From the NCBI GenBank assembly GCA_018902385.1, contig JABSSW010000001.1:1550001-1614000 (forward strand): a stretch of 64,000 nt of DNA, written 5' to 3'. This stretch comes from Physcia stellaris (lineage: Eukaryota > Ascomycota > Lecanoromycetes > Caliciales > Physciaceae). How positions within the stretch are numbered: position 1 is the first letter of the stretch; every line of letters begins with the position of its first letter. A model generated the notes under the pieces. The model had not been told where the DNA came from. It made no database searches and saw only the letters and a program-made list of their open reading frames with translations. Both the position numbers and the translations under genes were made by a program. Positions 11,156-23,410 of this stretch are shown here, piece by piece.

Positions 11156-12403
11156 ATGGCTACTGAACACATTCTCAAGGTCCCTCGAAGTGAGGATGAG
11201 GCCATTTTTGTCATGTTGAATATCAAATCTAATGGAACCAAGCCTTTGGATATAGCGTTGCTTGCCACTGACGGCGACAGCGCTTGGGCCTCAGCCAGTA
11301 AGCATCGCCGGAGTTTGTCAAACCATAACTGACCACTGATAGTGGAAATGTAGTCAAGCATTCGAGAATCTCCAAGTTGCGTTCAAAGAAGAGCCCGGTC
11401 GATGAAGCCGAGTGGGAAACCATACTCTCCTCTACTTTATTGCCGCAATCTGGGGATGAGCAGCGCTCCAGGTTAAAATCAGTTGAAAAACTTGAACTCA
11501 CCGCCTTGGTTGCTGCTGGCCAGCTTTCCTTTGTCATACGGAGGAATATCTCTGGCATCACACAAAGACTGGGGGAGATCACACTACAAGCTCTAGATGA
11601 TGAAGAGGCCAGCGACCGTGTGGAGCTCCTTGATTGGCTTGCAATCGCAGTGGATAGAAGTGCCGCTCTCGAACGGAAGATTGAAGACCTCGGCTCCAAA
11701 TATGAGGAGCAAGGCAACACAATTCAGAAGCTCAACCAGCAGCTCGACGAACTCATCGAAGCTAAGAAAGAACATGAGGCATTACTACTGGAGAAATTCC
11801 AAGCACTACTGAACGCCAAGAAACTGAAAATACGTGATCAACAAAGACTCATTGCATCGGCCAAAGTAGATTCTCAAACAGGTGTGAACATATCTGTTTT
11901 CATCGTTTCCACAAATGTCATACTAAAGGGAATATTTAGCCACGCAAGTACAAGCCTTACGGCAATCGGAGTCGCGAAGAATCCCAGACAGCTCAAGAAA
12001 ATCAAAAAGAAAAGCCAATGGCTTATCCCCGACGGAACCGAAATCAGAAAGTGACAATGATATGGACTTCGAAAAATTGCCTTTGGAAGAGCCTGAAAAC
12101 CATGATGAAACTCCGCCACATTCAGACGTTGATGCTACCGAAGATGAATCCGAAGATGAGAATATGGCCTCAGCACCTCCACCCTCGGAAACATCAAAAG
12201 GTAGACTACTGGAAAGTCGAGGCCAGCACGACTCTCAGTCTCGTCAATCCGAACCACTGATTCTGCCCCCTCGCAGGGAGCTACCTTTCGCCCGAGATGT
12301 TAAATCTGGTAAGATCTCTGCTGATACTGCACCATCAGCATTGATGGAATCAACCCACAATGATAATTCAGTCGGATCGGAAACCTCGGACGATGAATTG
12401 TAG
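11156..12403 (+). CDS. XRCC4/Lif1-type non-homologous end-joining factor
   Basis: Exons are 11156-11297, 11354-11881 and 11940-12403, giving 377 residues. The N-terminal head (MATEHILKVPRSEDEAIFVML...) carries LVAAGQLSFVIRRNISGITQRLGEITLQAL. It is followed by a long heptad-rich coiled coil from about residue 140 to 210 (LDWLAIAVDRSAALERKIEDL, QQLDELIEAKKEHEALL). The tail is Lys/Ser-rich and acidic and ends in GSETSDDEL, as in filamentous-fungal XRCC4 proteins. XRCC4/Lif1 binds DNA ligase IV through its coiled coil and stabilises it at double-strand breaks in the nucleus. Family assignment rests on the head/coiled-coil layout and remembered fungal motifs. Retention of intron 2 would instead give a stop at 12054. 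Confidence 0.8.
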
Positions 12404-12988
12404 GATGTACATTCCTCAGGGGCATTCTGTCATTCCGTCCGGCCACAATTTCTGGTGAGTGTTGATTGGATAAAATTGTTCTCTCGAGATACCATTCGTG
12501 CAATTAGAGACGTCTGGGACAGCACGGCAGCCACCTTTAGACAGTCCTCTTTGTAGATAGATCACAAATCAAGAGCCATACCAGTTGAAGGCGCCCCATT
12601 ATTGATGTGACGGATTAATGATCAACGTGAGGCTGTTGGAGCGCGGCTTTAGAAATTGAAACATTCATTTAGACCGGCTATTAGCGTATGTCCACTCTGA
12701 ATAGAGTAGTAATTACAATATCTTTGTGTAAAAAGTACCGAAGCCTATACGCTTCATCCTCATTCATCAATCATGATATCCTGCTTTTGACAACGCCGAT
12801 ATTCTGAATTCGAGTTCCGATCTCGGCCAGATGCCATGTACAAATTGCCATGGGTACCACCCTATCACTCATTCATGCTTCCCCGTCGACTGGTTGTATG
12901 TTGACTGTAACGTTCGGACCCCAGGACGACAGGTCTCGACCTACCCTTTCATCAACAAATCCACTCCGCAAGCGCTATTGGGGAAGCA
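12404..12988. other. Convergent intergenic region
   Basis: This is the 3' flank between XRCC4 and the next minus-strand gene. Nothing recognisable is seen. Confidence 0.45.
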
Positions 12989-14062
12989 TCATATCTGCTG
13001 GCTATCGCCGCGCTTGGCTTCATACCGCATAACATCCAGACTCCTGGGGAAATAACTCTGCAAGCCAATCTTGCTGCGCAGGAAATTCCCCGTCTTCTCT
13101 AACCGCTTGACATCCCTCGCGACCACCCACGGTGGATCTTCCCCACCGGCCTGCGACAGCCGTTGCCGAATCACGTCGACCATACAATCGTCCAGATCCT
13201 TATAGAAGGAGGCGCGCGATTGGATGTCGGCATCGTTGTTCCAGCCATCATCGCCGCCGTGGGAGTTCAGATTGCCGCCAAGCTTGATGACAAGTTCGAA
13301 GGCGAGGGAGGCGCCACCAGGGAGAGAGGCGAGATTCTCGATGCTAGGAAGAAGGGTGAGGAGGGTCGTCGCAAATGTGGAGGTGGGGAGGTGCGCGGTT
13401 AAGCTGTCTTGCAGGCGGTGTAGATCGCCGTTTATGACGGTCATTTTGCGATCGATGTGGTAATTGAGTGTCGAGGCAGCGGAAGGATCGGTATTCATTG
13501 CGGCGGCGATACGAGGCGGGACATCTATGAGTGGAAGGGGCGTCAGTGCTTGTCGAGACAAAAGGGACAATGAATGATGGTGGGCGAGATGAAAAAGAAT
13601 TAGTGACTTACCAGCTCGAAGACCTCGCTTGTCAATCCAAGCGTGCATGTCTGCGCGCTCATCTTCCAGGTGTTGAACCTGGAGTGTTGCGTCATCCAGT
13701 TCATTGCGGAGCAGATCAATCTGCTCGATGTAGGGTTTGATGGCTTCGTTGAAAGCCTTGGTCAACGGGTCGGGAGCGGCGGCCATGTTCAAATTTGTGG
13801 GCGCTGTGTGGGTAGTCGCATCACTCGATGTGCCGGGTGGTCGCTGAGATGAATTGTAGAGATGGTCTTGGAGCGGTTGAGCACGATATGATTGAAGTTT
13901 ATCTTGTGAGGTGGGTGAGCTTGGGTACTGGGTGTCTTTGTAGAGACCGCGTTCACTGTCTCGATCTCGGCTGTCGGAGTATGGGGCTGCTCGGATAGGC
14001 ATCTGGAGATCTTGTTCACCTTTGGATGATCTGTCGCGAGAGAGTCGTCTGAAGAATGACAT
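12989..14062 (-). CDS. Conserved fungal hypothetical, coiled-coil protein
   Basis: Exons are 14062-13612 and 13524-12989 (GTAAGT donor, TATAG acceptor), giving 328 residues. I chose the ATG at 14062 (MSFFRRLSRDRSS) because the longer frame opens with GTG. The N-terminal about 95 residues are disordered and basic/polar. A predicted coiled coil follows (IKPYIEQIDLLRNELDDATLQVQHLEDERADMHAW is one helical block). The remainder is a helical region containing PPRIAAAMNTDP, HIDRKMTVINGDLHRLQDSL and YFPRSLDVMRYEAKR. The sequence type looks familiar from filamentous ascomycetes, but I cannot assign a domain or function. It is divergent from GGC1 across 373 bp. Confidence 0.7.
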   Translation of the reverse strand: MSFFRRLSRDRSSKGEQDLQMPIRAAPYSDSRDRDSERGLYKDTQYPSSPTSQDKLQSYRAQPLQDHLYNSSQRPPGTSSDATTHTAPTNLNMAAAPDPLTKAFNEAIKPYIEQIDLLRNELDDATLQVQHLEDERADMHAWIDKRGLRAGKSLILFHLAHHHSLSLLSRQALTPLPLIDVPPRIAAAMNTDPSAASTLNYHIDRKMTVINGDLHRLQDSLTAHLPTSTFATTLLTLLPSIENLASLPGGASLAFELVIKLGGNLNSHGGDDGWNNDADIQSRASFYKDLDDCMVDVIRQRLSQAGGEDPPWVVARDVKRLEKTGNFLRSKIGLQSYFPRSLDVMRYEAKRGDSQQI

Positions 14063-14435
14063 ATTGAATGGAATGGATGGGCGCCGTAACTTTGAGGACA
14101 CTAGGTCTTATACGGCTCAACGGGCGGTAGAGGCTGGGAAAGCACGAGGGCTGGTTGAGTGTTGAGGAAAATGGCTGGAGAGCTCGGCAACTTTAATTGA
14201 GCTGTCCAAGGGTCAAAGCGTCATCTGTCTCGGCAACTGCGGGCACGACCGCCTCGACCGTAAACTTTAAATCCCATGAGGCGCTAAAATCCTTAGTGTA
14301 ACTGCCCAGACCCTGTAGATGTCAAGGTCGATGTAAAATATGAATTTTGCTATTTGTTTCACCACGCTTGTATCCTATATGTCCTCACTACCCTAGCATA
14401 ACACTTAGATTTTCTAGACGAGAAGTAACTCGGCA
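14063..14435. other. Divergent upstream region of hypothetical gene and GGC1
   Basis: This is a 373-bp shared upstream region. No element I can name is seen. Confidence 0.4.
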
Positions 14436-15647
14436 ATGGCGCCCGCAGTGGTGGAAAAAGCTGCTCAAGGATCAGCAGCAAAAGAGTTCAAAAAAGAATC
14501 AGCAACTGCAAGACTGTTAGGCTCAGGTGCGAAACCATCAGCGACAATGGTAACATAATTGACTTCTTAGCACAGGCTCCTCCGGTATTGCTGAGCTTGC
14601 AATATTTCACCCTGTTGGTCTACTGTCTCCCGTCCGACCTTGCAATTACTGACGACGTGGTAGGTGGACACAATAGCCAAGCGTCTGATGAGCAACCAAG
14701 GAAAGGTGAGCGAACTCCATTGGTACCACGAACTGTAGCTGAATGGCAGTAGATTACAACAGTATCACGATTCAATGATGTTATTTTCAAAGACAAAGCT
14801 AGCGCGACTGCCGGTAAAAAGTTCACTTCCCTCTTTCCCGGACTCGGATACGCTGCTGGATACAAGGTCAGTGTTGTTAGAGATAGCTGCATACTCTTCG
14901 GGCTAGTCACAGGTCTAATGACCGCCTTTCCAGGTATTACAAAGAATATACAAATACGGCGGCCAGCCGTTCGCGCGAGACTACCTAGCCCTTCATCATG
15001 GTGACACTTTCGATCGCACGTTCGGCAAGGGAAACGGAAAAGCAATATTGCACGCGACTGCTGGGTCTCTGATTGGTATTGGTGAAATCGTTCTCCTTCC
15101 CCTCGACGTTCTCAAGATAAAACGGCAGACGAATCCAGAAGCCTTCCGTGGCCGGGGTGTGTTCCGGATAGTAGCTGATGAGGGTATGGGACTATACCGT
15201 GGCGCGGGGTGGACGGCGGCAAGGAACGCTCCGGGTTCATTCGCTGTACGTCCTTCGATCCCAGTGGTCTCAAATGGCGAATAGGAGGTGTGAGCTAACG
15301 TGAAAAATTAGCTGTTTGGAGGTTCGGCTGCTGCCAAAGAATATCTCTATAAACTCACAGACTACAACACGGCAAGCTACCTCCAGAACTTTGTCGCTTC
15401 CATCGCCGGTGCTTCAGCATCGCTCATCGTCTCCGCACCCCTAGATGTCATCAAGACTCGGATACAAAACCGGAATTTCGAAAACCCAGAATCAGGCTTC
15501 AAAATTGTCGGAAGCATGATGAAGAATGAGGGCTTCACGAGTTTTTTCAAGGGCCTTACCCCCAAATTACTGATGACGGGACCGAAGCTCGTCTTTAGCT
15601 TTTGGCTAGCACAGACATTGATCCCAGCTTTTGGTAAGGTCGTTTAA
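14436..15647 (+). CDS. GGC1: Mitochondrial GTP/GDP carrier Ggc1 (Yhm1)
   Basis: Exons are 14436-14526, 14576-14613, 14664-14705, 14753-14866, 14934-15245 and 15312-15647, giving 310 residues. Three carrier signatures are present: HPVDTIAKRLMSNQ, LPLDVLKIKRQ and APLDVIKTRIQNR. The first signature, with its following sequence, is characteristic of Ggc1, which exchanges mitochondrial GDP for cytosolic GTP and so supports mitochondrial nucleotide supply and iron homeostasis. The first signature is split by introns on both sides: exon 2 ends at HP and exon 3 (42 nt) begins VDTIAKR. Intron 2 uses a weak GTTGGT donor. TGTACATA occurs at 15694-15701, 47 nt past the stop. Confidence 0.93.
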
Positions 15648-16828
15648 ACCCCGAGGAGGACGGGAAAAGCCATCAGGGAAGGAGACGTAAGTGTGTACAT
15701 AAGCCATCCGCGGGGTTCAATCTTGTACAGAAATCTCCGCTTCGTTCGGAATACTAGGGTCAGCTGGTGCGTTGCAATAGACCTTGATTTATTGTCATCA
15801 TGGGAAGGCTTTGTGTTATCACATCTTGAGATAGATATAAGATCCACTCTGACATCAGACTATTACCACCGAAGCATCTTTTCTAATTAGGCCCGCAAAT
15901 CTGATTTGACTAACACTATTTATCAGATGAAAAAGGTAGTACATCCATCGGTTTATAACATGTTTCCCGGCCCGCTGGCACGATCTAATAAGCATCTTAC
16001 GCACGACATGATCCAGGTCACATTCCCACCTCTAACCTTTCCGCTAGCAAAAACACAGAGGATGTCTCGGTAATATGAGTGCGTTTCCATCCTTGCCGTC
16101 CTCTCGAGGATTAGACATAGACTCTCATACTGGCGGAGATACAATTTCAAATACATCCGGCGCACAATCGGTAGCACAAAGCATATTAGGAATATGGTAA
16201 GGTGCACCATAACTCGTTGCAGTCTTCTGAAGGTATTTTGTTAATTGGACCTTGGGTGCTACTGCGTGGGGTTGCATTGACTAGATATGGTGAGAAAGGG
16301 GTATTTATGTGGTGAGATGTTATATTGGCTATGGCAATGAGCGTGAACGTGGGGTTGGTGGTGTACAGGTTGGTCCAAGGGGAGGCAGGCAGATACGATT
16401 TTGAGATGGAGCAAAGGGAAAAGGGGTTCGGGTAGCGAGAACAATCGTTCCATGTCAATGGCAGACTTGTCTGTGTCCTGCAGGACAAGAATTTCAATAA
16501 GAAATCTTAGCGATCAAGTGAATTATTGGTCCTCTGCACAGGCTTAAATACATCTCGTCTTCTCGATTTTGTAACGCAATTAAACCGTACCTTCAACCCT
16601 AACGCACGAGCGATCACAATCACCACATCTTTTGTGTGTTCTCCTGTTCCAGGAGAGTCACAGCAAATCGATGGGACATTTTAATTTATTACACCGTACC
16701 GAGCAGCCTGCTCACGGAGTGAAAGACCAAGAGAAGTGAGATAGCAGCTTCGTGCGCCAACTAATAAATGACAAGTCTACCTCTATAAGTCTCCTACTCG
16801 TAGTCCACCCCGATCAAATACTTCCCAA
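15648..16828. other. Intergenic, no gene seen
   Basis: This holds the 3' flank of GGC1, including TGTACATA at 15694-15701, then about 1 kb without a supportable gene. Short open frames lack ATG or homologous content. The last 100 bases are pyrimidine-rich, as in many fungal promoters. Confidence 0.5.
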
Positions 16829-17630
16829 ATGTCATCTCTCCCATCTTCTCGCGCCTTTCTTTCGTCTCTCCTACCACCACTTTCATCTACTCACATCTCG
16901 CCCCCACTTCTCCTTCATCAACCCCTCATCCTCTCGAACCGCACCAAAAACCCCTCTTCCTAACCCTCCACTGCCTCTTCCCAAACGAGCTCCTCCCAGC
17001 TCTCGATCTCCTAGACCGAAAGCTCGTCACACGTTTCCTCTTCCAAGATGAGACCATCGATGAATCAGACCACGAACCCCCCAACCTTACCAGCTAGCAG
17101 AAAATACATCAACTCCGCCACCGGATCCCGACAAGCAAACTCCTCCCACCAAGAGCAAGGTCCAGAAAACAGTCTACTACGTCCGCTCCTCCCACACCCA
17201 CTCCCGCTCTCGCTTCGCCTCGAAATACAATAAATCATCCATTTCCTCCACTGAGGGCATTCACTACGAAGTACGCCTGCGCGCCTGGAACTGCACCTGC
17301 GCGGCTTTCGCCTTTGCTGCGTTCAGTGCGGAGTTGGAGCGTCCTCCCATCGTCGTCATGGGGGATGAGGATGGCCGTGGATGGGGTAATGATAGCGCGG
17401 GAGGCAGTGGTGGGAACGATTGCATGCTAACCGGGGAGCCCGCGAATGGGGGAGATGGGAGGGGTAGATGGAAGTTTGGAGGGGTGACGCTTGGGGAGGA
17501 TGTACCGGTTTGTAAGCATCTACTGGCTTGTGTGCTAGCGGAGAGGGTTGAAGGGCTGGGGAATTATGTGGAGGAGAGGATTGTGGGTAGGGAGGAGCTG
17601 GCGGGGTGGGCTGCGGGATGGGGAGGTTGA
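16829..17630 (+). CDS. SWIM zinc-finger protein with two apparent frameshifts
   Basis: The C-terminal part (frame ending at 17628-17630) has a clear SWIM motif, CxCx(n)CxH: WNCTCAAFAF followed about 67 residues later by CKHLLACVLAE. The central part (LFLTLHCLFPNELLPALDLL, DRKLVTRFLF) and an N-terminus from the ATG at 16829 (MSSLPSSRAFLSSLL) lie in two other frames. No GT..AG intron can join them. In both places the frame would be restored by one extra C in a C-run: CCCCC at 16901-16905 and CCCCCC at 17077-17082. The joined product would be about 267 residues. SWIM proteins of this kind may relate to Shu2-like recombination factors, but that is inference. Either the gene is a recent pseudogene or the assembly has homopolymer errors; I favour the latter. 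Confidence 0.7.
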
Positions 17631-18046
17631 TGGAACAAATGGCATGGCGTTAGTCGGCCAGTCCTACATCGAATATTCAGTCTTCTGGGATGTGCGAGTA
17701 CAGCCAAAATCTCTCATTCCTCATTGCCGACATATCAAGCTTCTAACAGCCTCATATGTATGAAGAAATGTCTCGTTTGTATGTAAGCTGTCGGACTGGC
17801 AAAGTAAAGCAACAGGGCAAACTAGTCCCCGTGTAAGTTGCTCTGCCTCCACTCTTCGGAGAAATCCTTCAGTCGTAAAGTCATGAAAGTCATCAAAGAG
17901 AACGAATTCCAGATGACTCGTATCCCATGACAATGCTCATGATTTCTCGAACCGCCAAAGCACAGCAAAATCCAGTAGCAAAAATCGAACTATAACCCAT
18001 CAGGTAGCCACCGTCTCTAGTCCGAACTGTCGCCGATGGACCAATT
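17631..18046. other. Convergent intergenic region
   Basis: This is the 3' flank between the SWIM gene and a minus-strand gene. No gene is seen. Confidence 0.4.
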
Positions 18047-19415
18047 TTATGTACGCAACTGTGACTGCGGCGTGGGAGTGCGATTTACATGGCGAGGCAA
18101 ATAAGAACGCGGCGTCGCATTGAAACCATGCCCAGGACTCAGCACGCTCCTTGGGATAGACTCTGATCGTGGTATCTGAAGGCCTTTACCCATAGTGCCC
18201 ACGGCGTCGAAGGAGGAGGACGTGGCGATATCGGTGCTGTAATTGAGTGACGCCAACGACCCTGAGTCTTTGAGTCCAGCTCGACGAGAAAGGATAGCAG
18301 AAGTTCCAGAGGCAGGTAGACCTTCAGGGGCTGGACGATGGATGGGAATGACGTAGTCCCGGTCACGATTTTCCTGCTGTGCATCAGCTTGAATATATGG
18401 CAAAATCGGTTGGATGATGATGCTATGTCCTTACCTTACCGTGATTCACTGGTCGTATCGTCTCCTTGATATCACCAGGACCGTCGACTAAGTTCCGACG
18501 ATGTCTTAAATTACTACCGCCTAAACCGTAGGTAATAGGTTTCTAATATCATCAGCAATTGAACGACGCGATTGAGCTGGAGCATTACCGGTGGAGAAGT
18601 GCCTGACTGAGGAGTATCCTCACCAGAGGTTGGTTGATGAGTGTCCGGACTAGCAATTGATGCATGATCTTCCACAACCTCTTCACCGGTTCCGGTCGCT
18701 TCATCGTTGGGCGTTGCGGCTCCATCTGTAGTCACGCCTTCTACCACGGACTCTTTCTTTGGCGCCTCCTTCGTGACAGCGTATATCTCATCATTGAAAG
18801 GGGGAATGATGTTCCCGGCACCCTCCTCTCTTATAATAGCCTGCTCCATACCTCTTACGAAGTAGTCATTCAATTGCTCATCAAGAGCCATAATACGGCG
18901 CTCGACTGCTTGCGTGCTAAGGGACACCTATAGGAAGAGGAATGTCAGTGATTATTTCAGATGTTTCGTTTTGCCTCAGGCAGTCAGACTGTGAAGCTCG
19001 AACAAATCACTATCCCTTGGGCAGGTATGCGCCATAGAAGTCTATGGAGACAAGAGTCTGTTTGCACCCTCCATTATCAGATCACGGAAAACGAGGGCCG
19101 ACCAAGGTTCATCAAAAATCGAGATGACGCGGCATCCTACCATGCTGGGGCAAGCTGTAGCGTACATAGCTTGATGGCCTCTGGCATTGCACGCCAGAAT
19201 ATGCCAAAGGATATGGATCTGTACTTACGGTGCTCAATTCGGGGTACCGCACTTTCAGACTCTTTGCAATTGCGTCTGCAATCAGTCAGTAGGTATTTAT
19301 CTCTTTGAAAGCATGTCGACTTACCGATCGGTATGATGCCCAAGCCTTCGCAATAGCACACAAACTTATCATGCTCCCGGTTCCATGCCAAAGGAAGTCG
19401 AGTCATAGTTGGCAT
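18047..19415 (-). CDS. Conserved hypothetical protein, five exons
   Basis: Exons are 19415-19325, 19275-19229, 18927-18589, 18542-18435 and 18373-18047, giving 303 residues with all junctions in phase. The N-terminus is LPLAWNREHDKFVCYCEGLG, then IPIDAIAKSLKVRYPELS. A helical stretch follows (TQAVERRIMALDEQLNDYF), then an acidic, disordered middle and a basic tail (GGSNLRHRRNLVDG). The N-terminal W..EHD..ICYC..LG pattern followed by a helix-turn-helix-like segment recurs in filamentous-fungal hypotheticals and might bind nucleic acid, but this is not established. I chose the ATG at 19415. An ATG at about 19663 opens a short exon that I could not join in frame. Confidence 0.68.
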
Positions 19416-20334
19416 CTTTTTAACAGTAGATGACTGTGGTCTGAGTTCGTAGGCAAGACGTGAGCTACGCCTGTGCAACGAAGACTGAAGGTCAATGACG
19501 ACTTTGCTTTTCCAGAGTAAAAGATGTGTTCTTTGACAGGACTAGTCCTGCGTAGCTGCCAACAATGGAATGTTTGCTTTTCGTGATAAGGTTATCTCAA
19601 GGACTTACTTGTCGGTCCCAAAACACAGCAGTAACTTCAACGACACCATGGTTACCCGACTGTGTCATACTACTGCTACTAGTGGTGGCGGACTAGGTGA
19701 TGGTGGGAGTTAACTTTATTTAAGTAAACAAATGGTTGTTGTTGTGGTTGGGAAGGTGTTGTGATATGGATACACCGACCCTCAGTTGTCATGTGATATA
19801 CGTCCACTCGCCCCGGACAAAATCAAGATGTAAAGTAACCAAGGCAGCCCGTTTTGGGATTACGAATGACAGTATGTGACAAGGTATGATAGGTTGACAG
19901 AATCTTTGTAGCTGATTGCTTTCCCAAGTCAGGCTGCCATGTGTTCATGTCGTTTCGATGCTCAATGTTGTCCAGGACGACCGATAGATTCTGGCTTTTC
20001 CTTGCCATGCCTAACACGGGTAGACGTGACATGCTAGGTACGTGAAGGGTGGTCTCCATTTGTGGAGCTTGGGTGACTAATATGATACAGGATAGAAGAT
20101 GATGCACCGAGAATTACCCCGGTATTGATAGAGGATTTATTTGGGTACGTAAAAAGTAGATGTCGATTATGAACTTGTCGAGCTCTTACGGATATGATAC
20201 ATGTAGAAGATAATGTACAAGTATACTCACCTATGACGGACCAGGGCCAGGCTCTTGTATTTTGGCGTGCATCATTGTCTCATCGAACACCCCAGATCTT
20301 CTCCACCAAAGCTCCAGAAACCCAGTAACGCAAC
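19416..20334. other. Intergenic region
   Basis: This holds the upstream region of the five-exon hypothetical gene and the 3' flank of adenylate kinase. A short open frame from an ATG near 19663 (minus strand) ends in a good GTAAGT donor and might be a non-coding 5' exon. Nothing else is seen. Confidence 0.45.
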
Positions 20335-21337
<1,003 letters not shown>

Positions 21338-21662
21338 GGCAAATGCTGAGAAGGTAACAGACAAAGGAAAGTGACTTGAGAGAAGCAACGCTAGACCGCG
21401 TCGCCGCCGCGTTCAATTAAGAATTTTGGTCTATTGAGGGGAGGGAAGGTTGACACTTGACAAAGAGCTTCCTCGGCGGAGCCTCCGGAGGAGCGGAGTT
21501 TCTCAGCCGCCGAGAAGCGTTTCGAGCCTTGCTTGGATTCAGTTAGCGTGATATCGAAGCTTCGTTAGGTAAATCGTGAGCTGTGATGTGAAGCTCGGAA
21601 TTATTATGTGCAACATGTCTCTTCAAATACATCCCCGATAAAACTGTCAACATCTTCCAGTC
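21338..21662. promoter_or_regulatory. ADK1/RPN8 shared divergent promoter with GC-rich hairpin
   Basis: This 325-bp region must hold both promoters. At 21472-21514 an 8-bp inverted repeat (ctcggcgg / ccgccgag) flanks the perfect palindrome cctccggagg (21482-21491). Several CGG triplets recur, as in fungal zinc-cluster factor sites. Regulatory function is inferred from position and symmetry only. Confidence 0.4.
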
Positions 21663-22846
21663 ATGCCTGCCACCACAGCGGAAGCACTCTCACTGGTGAC
21701 TCGGAACGTCTCCGTTGCGCCCTTAGTCCTTCTCTCTGCTGCCGACCACTTTGGTCGGTCCGGCAAAGGTCTACGAAAACGGGTAGTAGGTGTTCTATTG
21801 GGTCAGAATGATGGGACAAATGTACGAGTGTCGAATAGTTTCGCTGGTATTGACGGTTATGTTCATCCATAAATCAAGGAATTTGCTAACATTGCTGACA
21901 GTACCTTTCGAGGAAGACGATAAGGACCCTTCAGTATGGTTTCTGGATCACAACTACGTCGAGTCTATGAACGACATGTTTAAGAAGGTCAATGCAAGGG
22001 AGAAGCTGATAGGATGGTATCACTCTGGCCCGAAGCTACGAGCGTCCGACCTTGAAATAAACGAGCTTTTTAAAAGATACACGCCTAATCCACTACTTGT
22101 CATCATCGATGTTCAACCGAAGGAAGTCGGTGTACCTACTGACGCTTACTTTGCCGTGGAAGAAATCAAAGATGTACGCTCTAACAGTCTGCATACGGTG
22201 GGGATGGCTGACGTCGCTGTAGGATGGCACCACCACAGCCAAAACCTTTGTACACACACCATCGATCATTGAGGCCGAAGAAGCGGAAGAAATAGGCGTG
22301 GAACACCTATTACGAGATATTCGTGATGTCGCTGTCGGCACACTGTCTACCCGTATCACATCACAACTACAGTCATTACAAGGCCTACATCTGCGACTGC
22401 GGGATATTGGCCAGTATCTACAAAAAGTTCTCGACCGAGAACTACCGGTCAATCATGCTATCCTAGGAAACCTACAAGACGTCTTCAACCTCCTTCCAAA
22501 TCTCTCCAATCCCACAGCCTCTCCTCAAATGACCAACGGCGCAGACAACCCATCGCATATCGAAAACACAGAGCTTGCCCGTGCCATGAGTACCAAGACA
22601 AACGACCAGTTGATGGCAATATACCTCAGCAGTCTAATAAGAGCAATAACAGCTTTCCATGATCTCATTGAGAATAAGATCCAAAACAGGCAGCAGCAGG
22701 AAGAGAAAGATGCGAAAAACGAAGAAGGCAAGGAAGATGCAAATGAGAAGAAAGCAAACGGCGTGACCAATGGCGACTCGAAAGATAGCAAAGAGGAGGA
22801 AAAGAGCCCCAAGGCCAAGGGTAAAGAGAACGAGAAGAAGAGGTAA
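21663..22846 (+). CDS. RPN8: 26S proteasome regulatory subunit Rpn8 (MPN domain)
   Basis: Exons are 21663-21846, 21902-22173 and 22223-22846, giving 359 residues. Rpn8 sits in the 19S lid, where it forms a heterodimer with the deubiquitinase Rpn11. The MPN domain starts at [13 protein letters not shown], with RVVGVLLGQ and [19 protein letters not shown]. The JAMM metal-binding residues are absent, as expected for Rpn8. [16 protein letters not shown] and [11 protein letters not shown] make the helical C-terminal dimer region. The tail from about residue 300 is a Lys/Glu-rich low-complexity extension ([18 protein letters not shown]). The gene is intact with in-phase junctions. Confidence 0.96.
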
Positions 22847-23410
22847 TCCCGGGCATTCACATTTGCTGCATTTGGAACTAGCGTTCAGGTCATCATCTGT
22901 CAGGAGGCGCATGTCAGGTCATGTAACATAGGCGCCTTCCAAATCGGACAGGATCGGCAGAATCCACAAACCTCAAATACCAGCCACAAGGCAAAACGAC
23001 ATGCATATTTCGAGAAAGATCTATGTTGTCTCGATATAGCATTGTCAAAATGCCGATCGTAGACGGTCTTCGACACTCACCATACTAAGAGACATGGACT
23101 AACAGCAGTGTTACCATCTGGAAAGTTTGTACTTATTGACCACAGTCAAAGATCTGGACGCCATAAGATTGAAACGCAAAACTACTGTCGTTAGGGACTC
23201 TCTATGTTCTGGGATCACATTGTTTTCTTCGAGTAGTAGTGGCATCGGATCTCTGACGCCATCCAAAAGTTGCCCGCAAATTCCCCTCATCTTTGCTATA
23301 TCATCTCCTCCAAATACGAATATCTGTGACCACTTCTCCGAAACCGTATCTTTTGGAATAATTATTCTCAGCTTCCCTATCTCTAGTAAACGTTTCCTTG
23401 TCAACAAGTC
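22847..23410. other. Intergenic region
   Basis: This holds the 3' flank of RPN8 and the promoter of the dehydrogenase gene. A longer open frame overlaps it but does not start with ATG and is not homologous to anything I know. Confidence 0.45.

Noticed and set aside
1-15647. YHM2 and GGC1 (YHM1) as a functional gene cluster
   Set aside because: They are about 14 kb apart with unrelated genes between them; carrier genes are numerous, so proximity is probably coincidence.
15710-15745. ggttcaat-like T-arm sequence suggesting a tRNA
   Set aside because: No acceptor stem, D-arm or anticodon arm can be built around it; it lies in the GGC1 3' flank.
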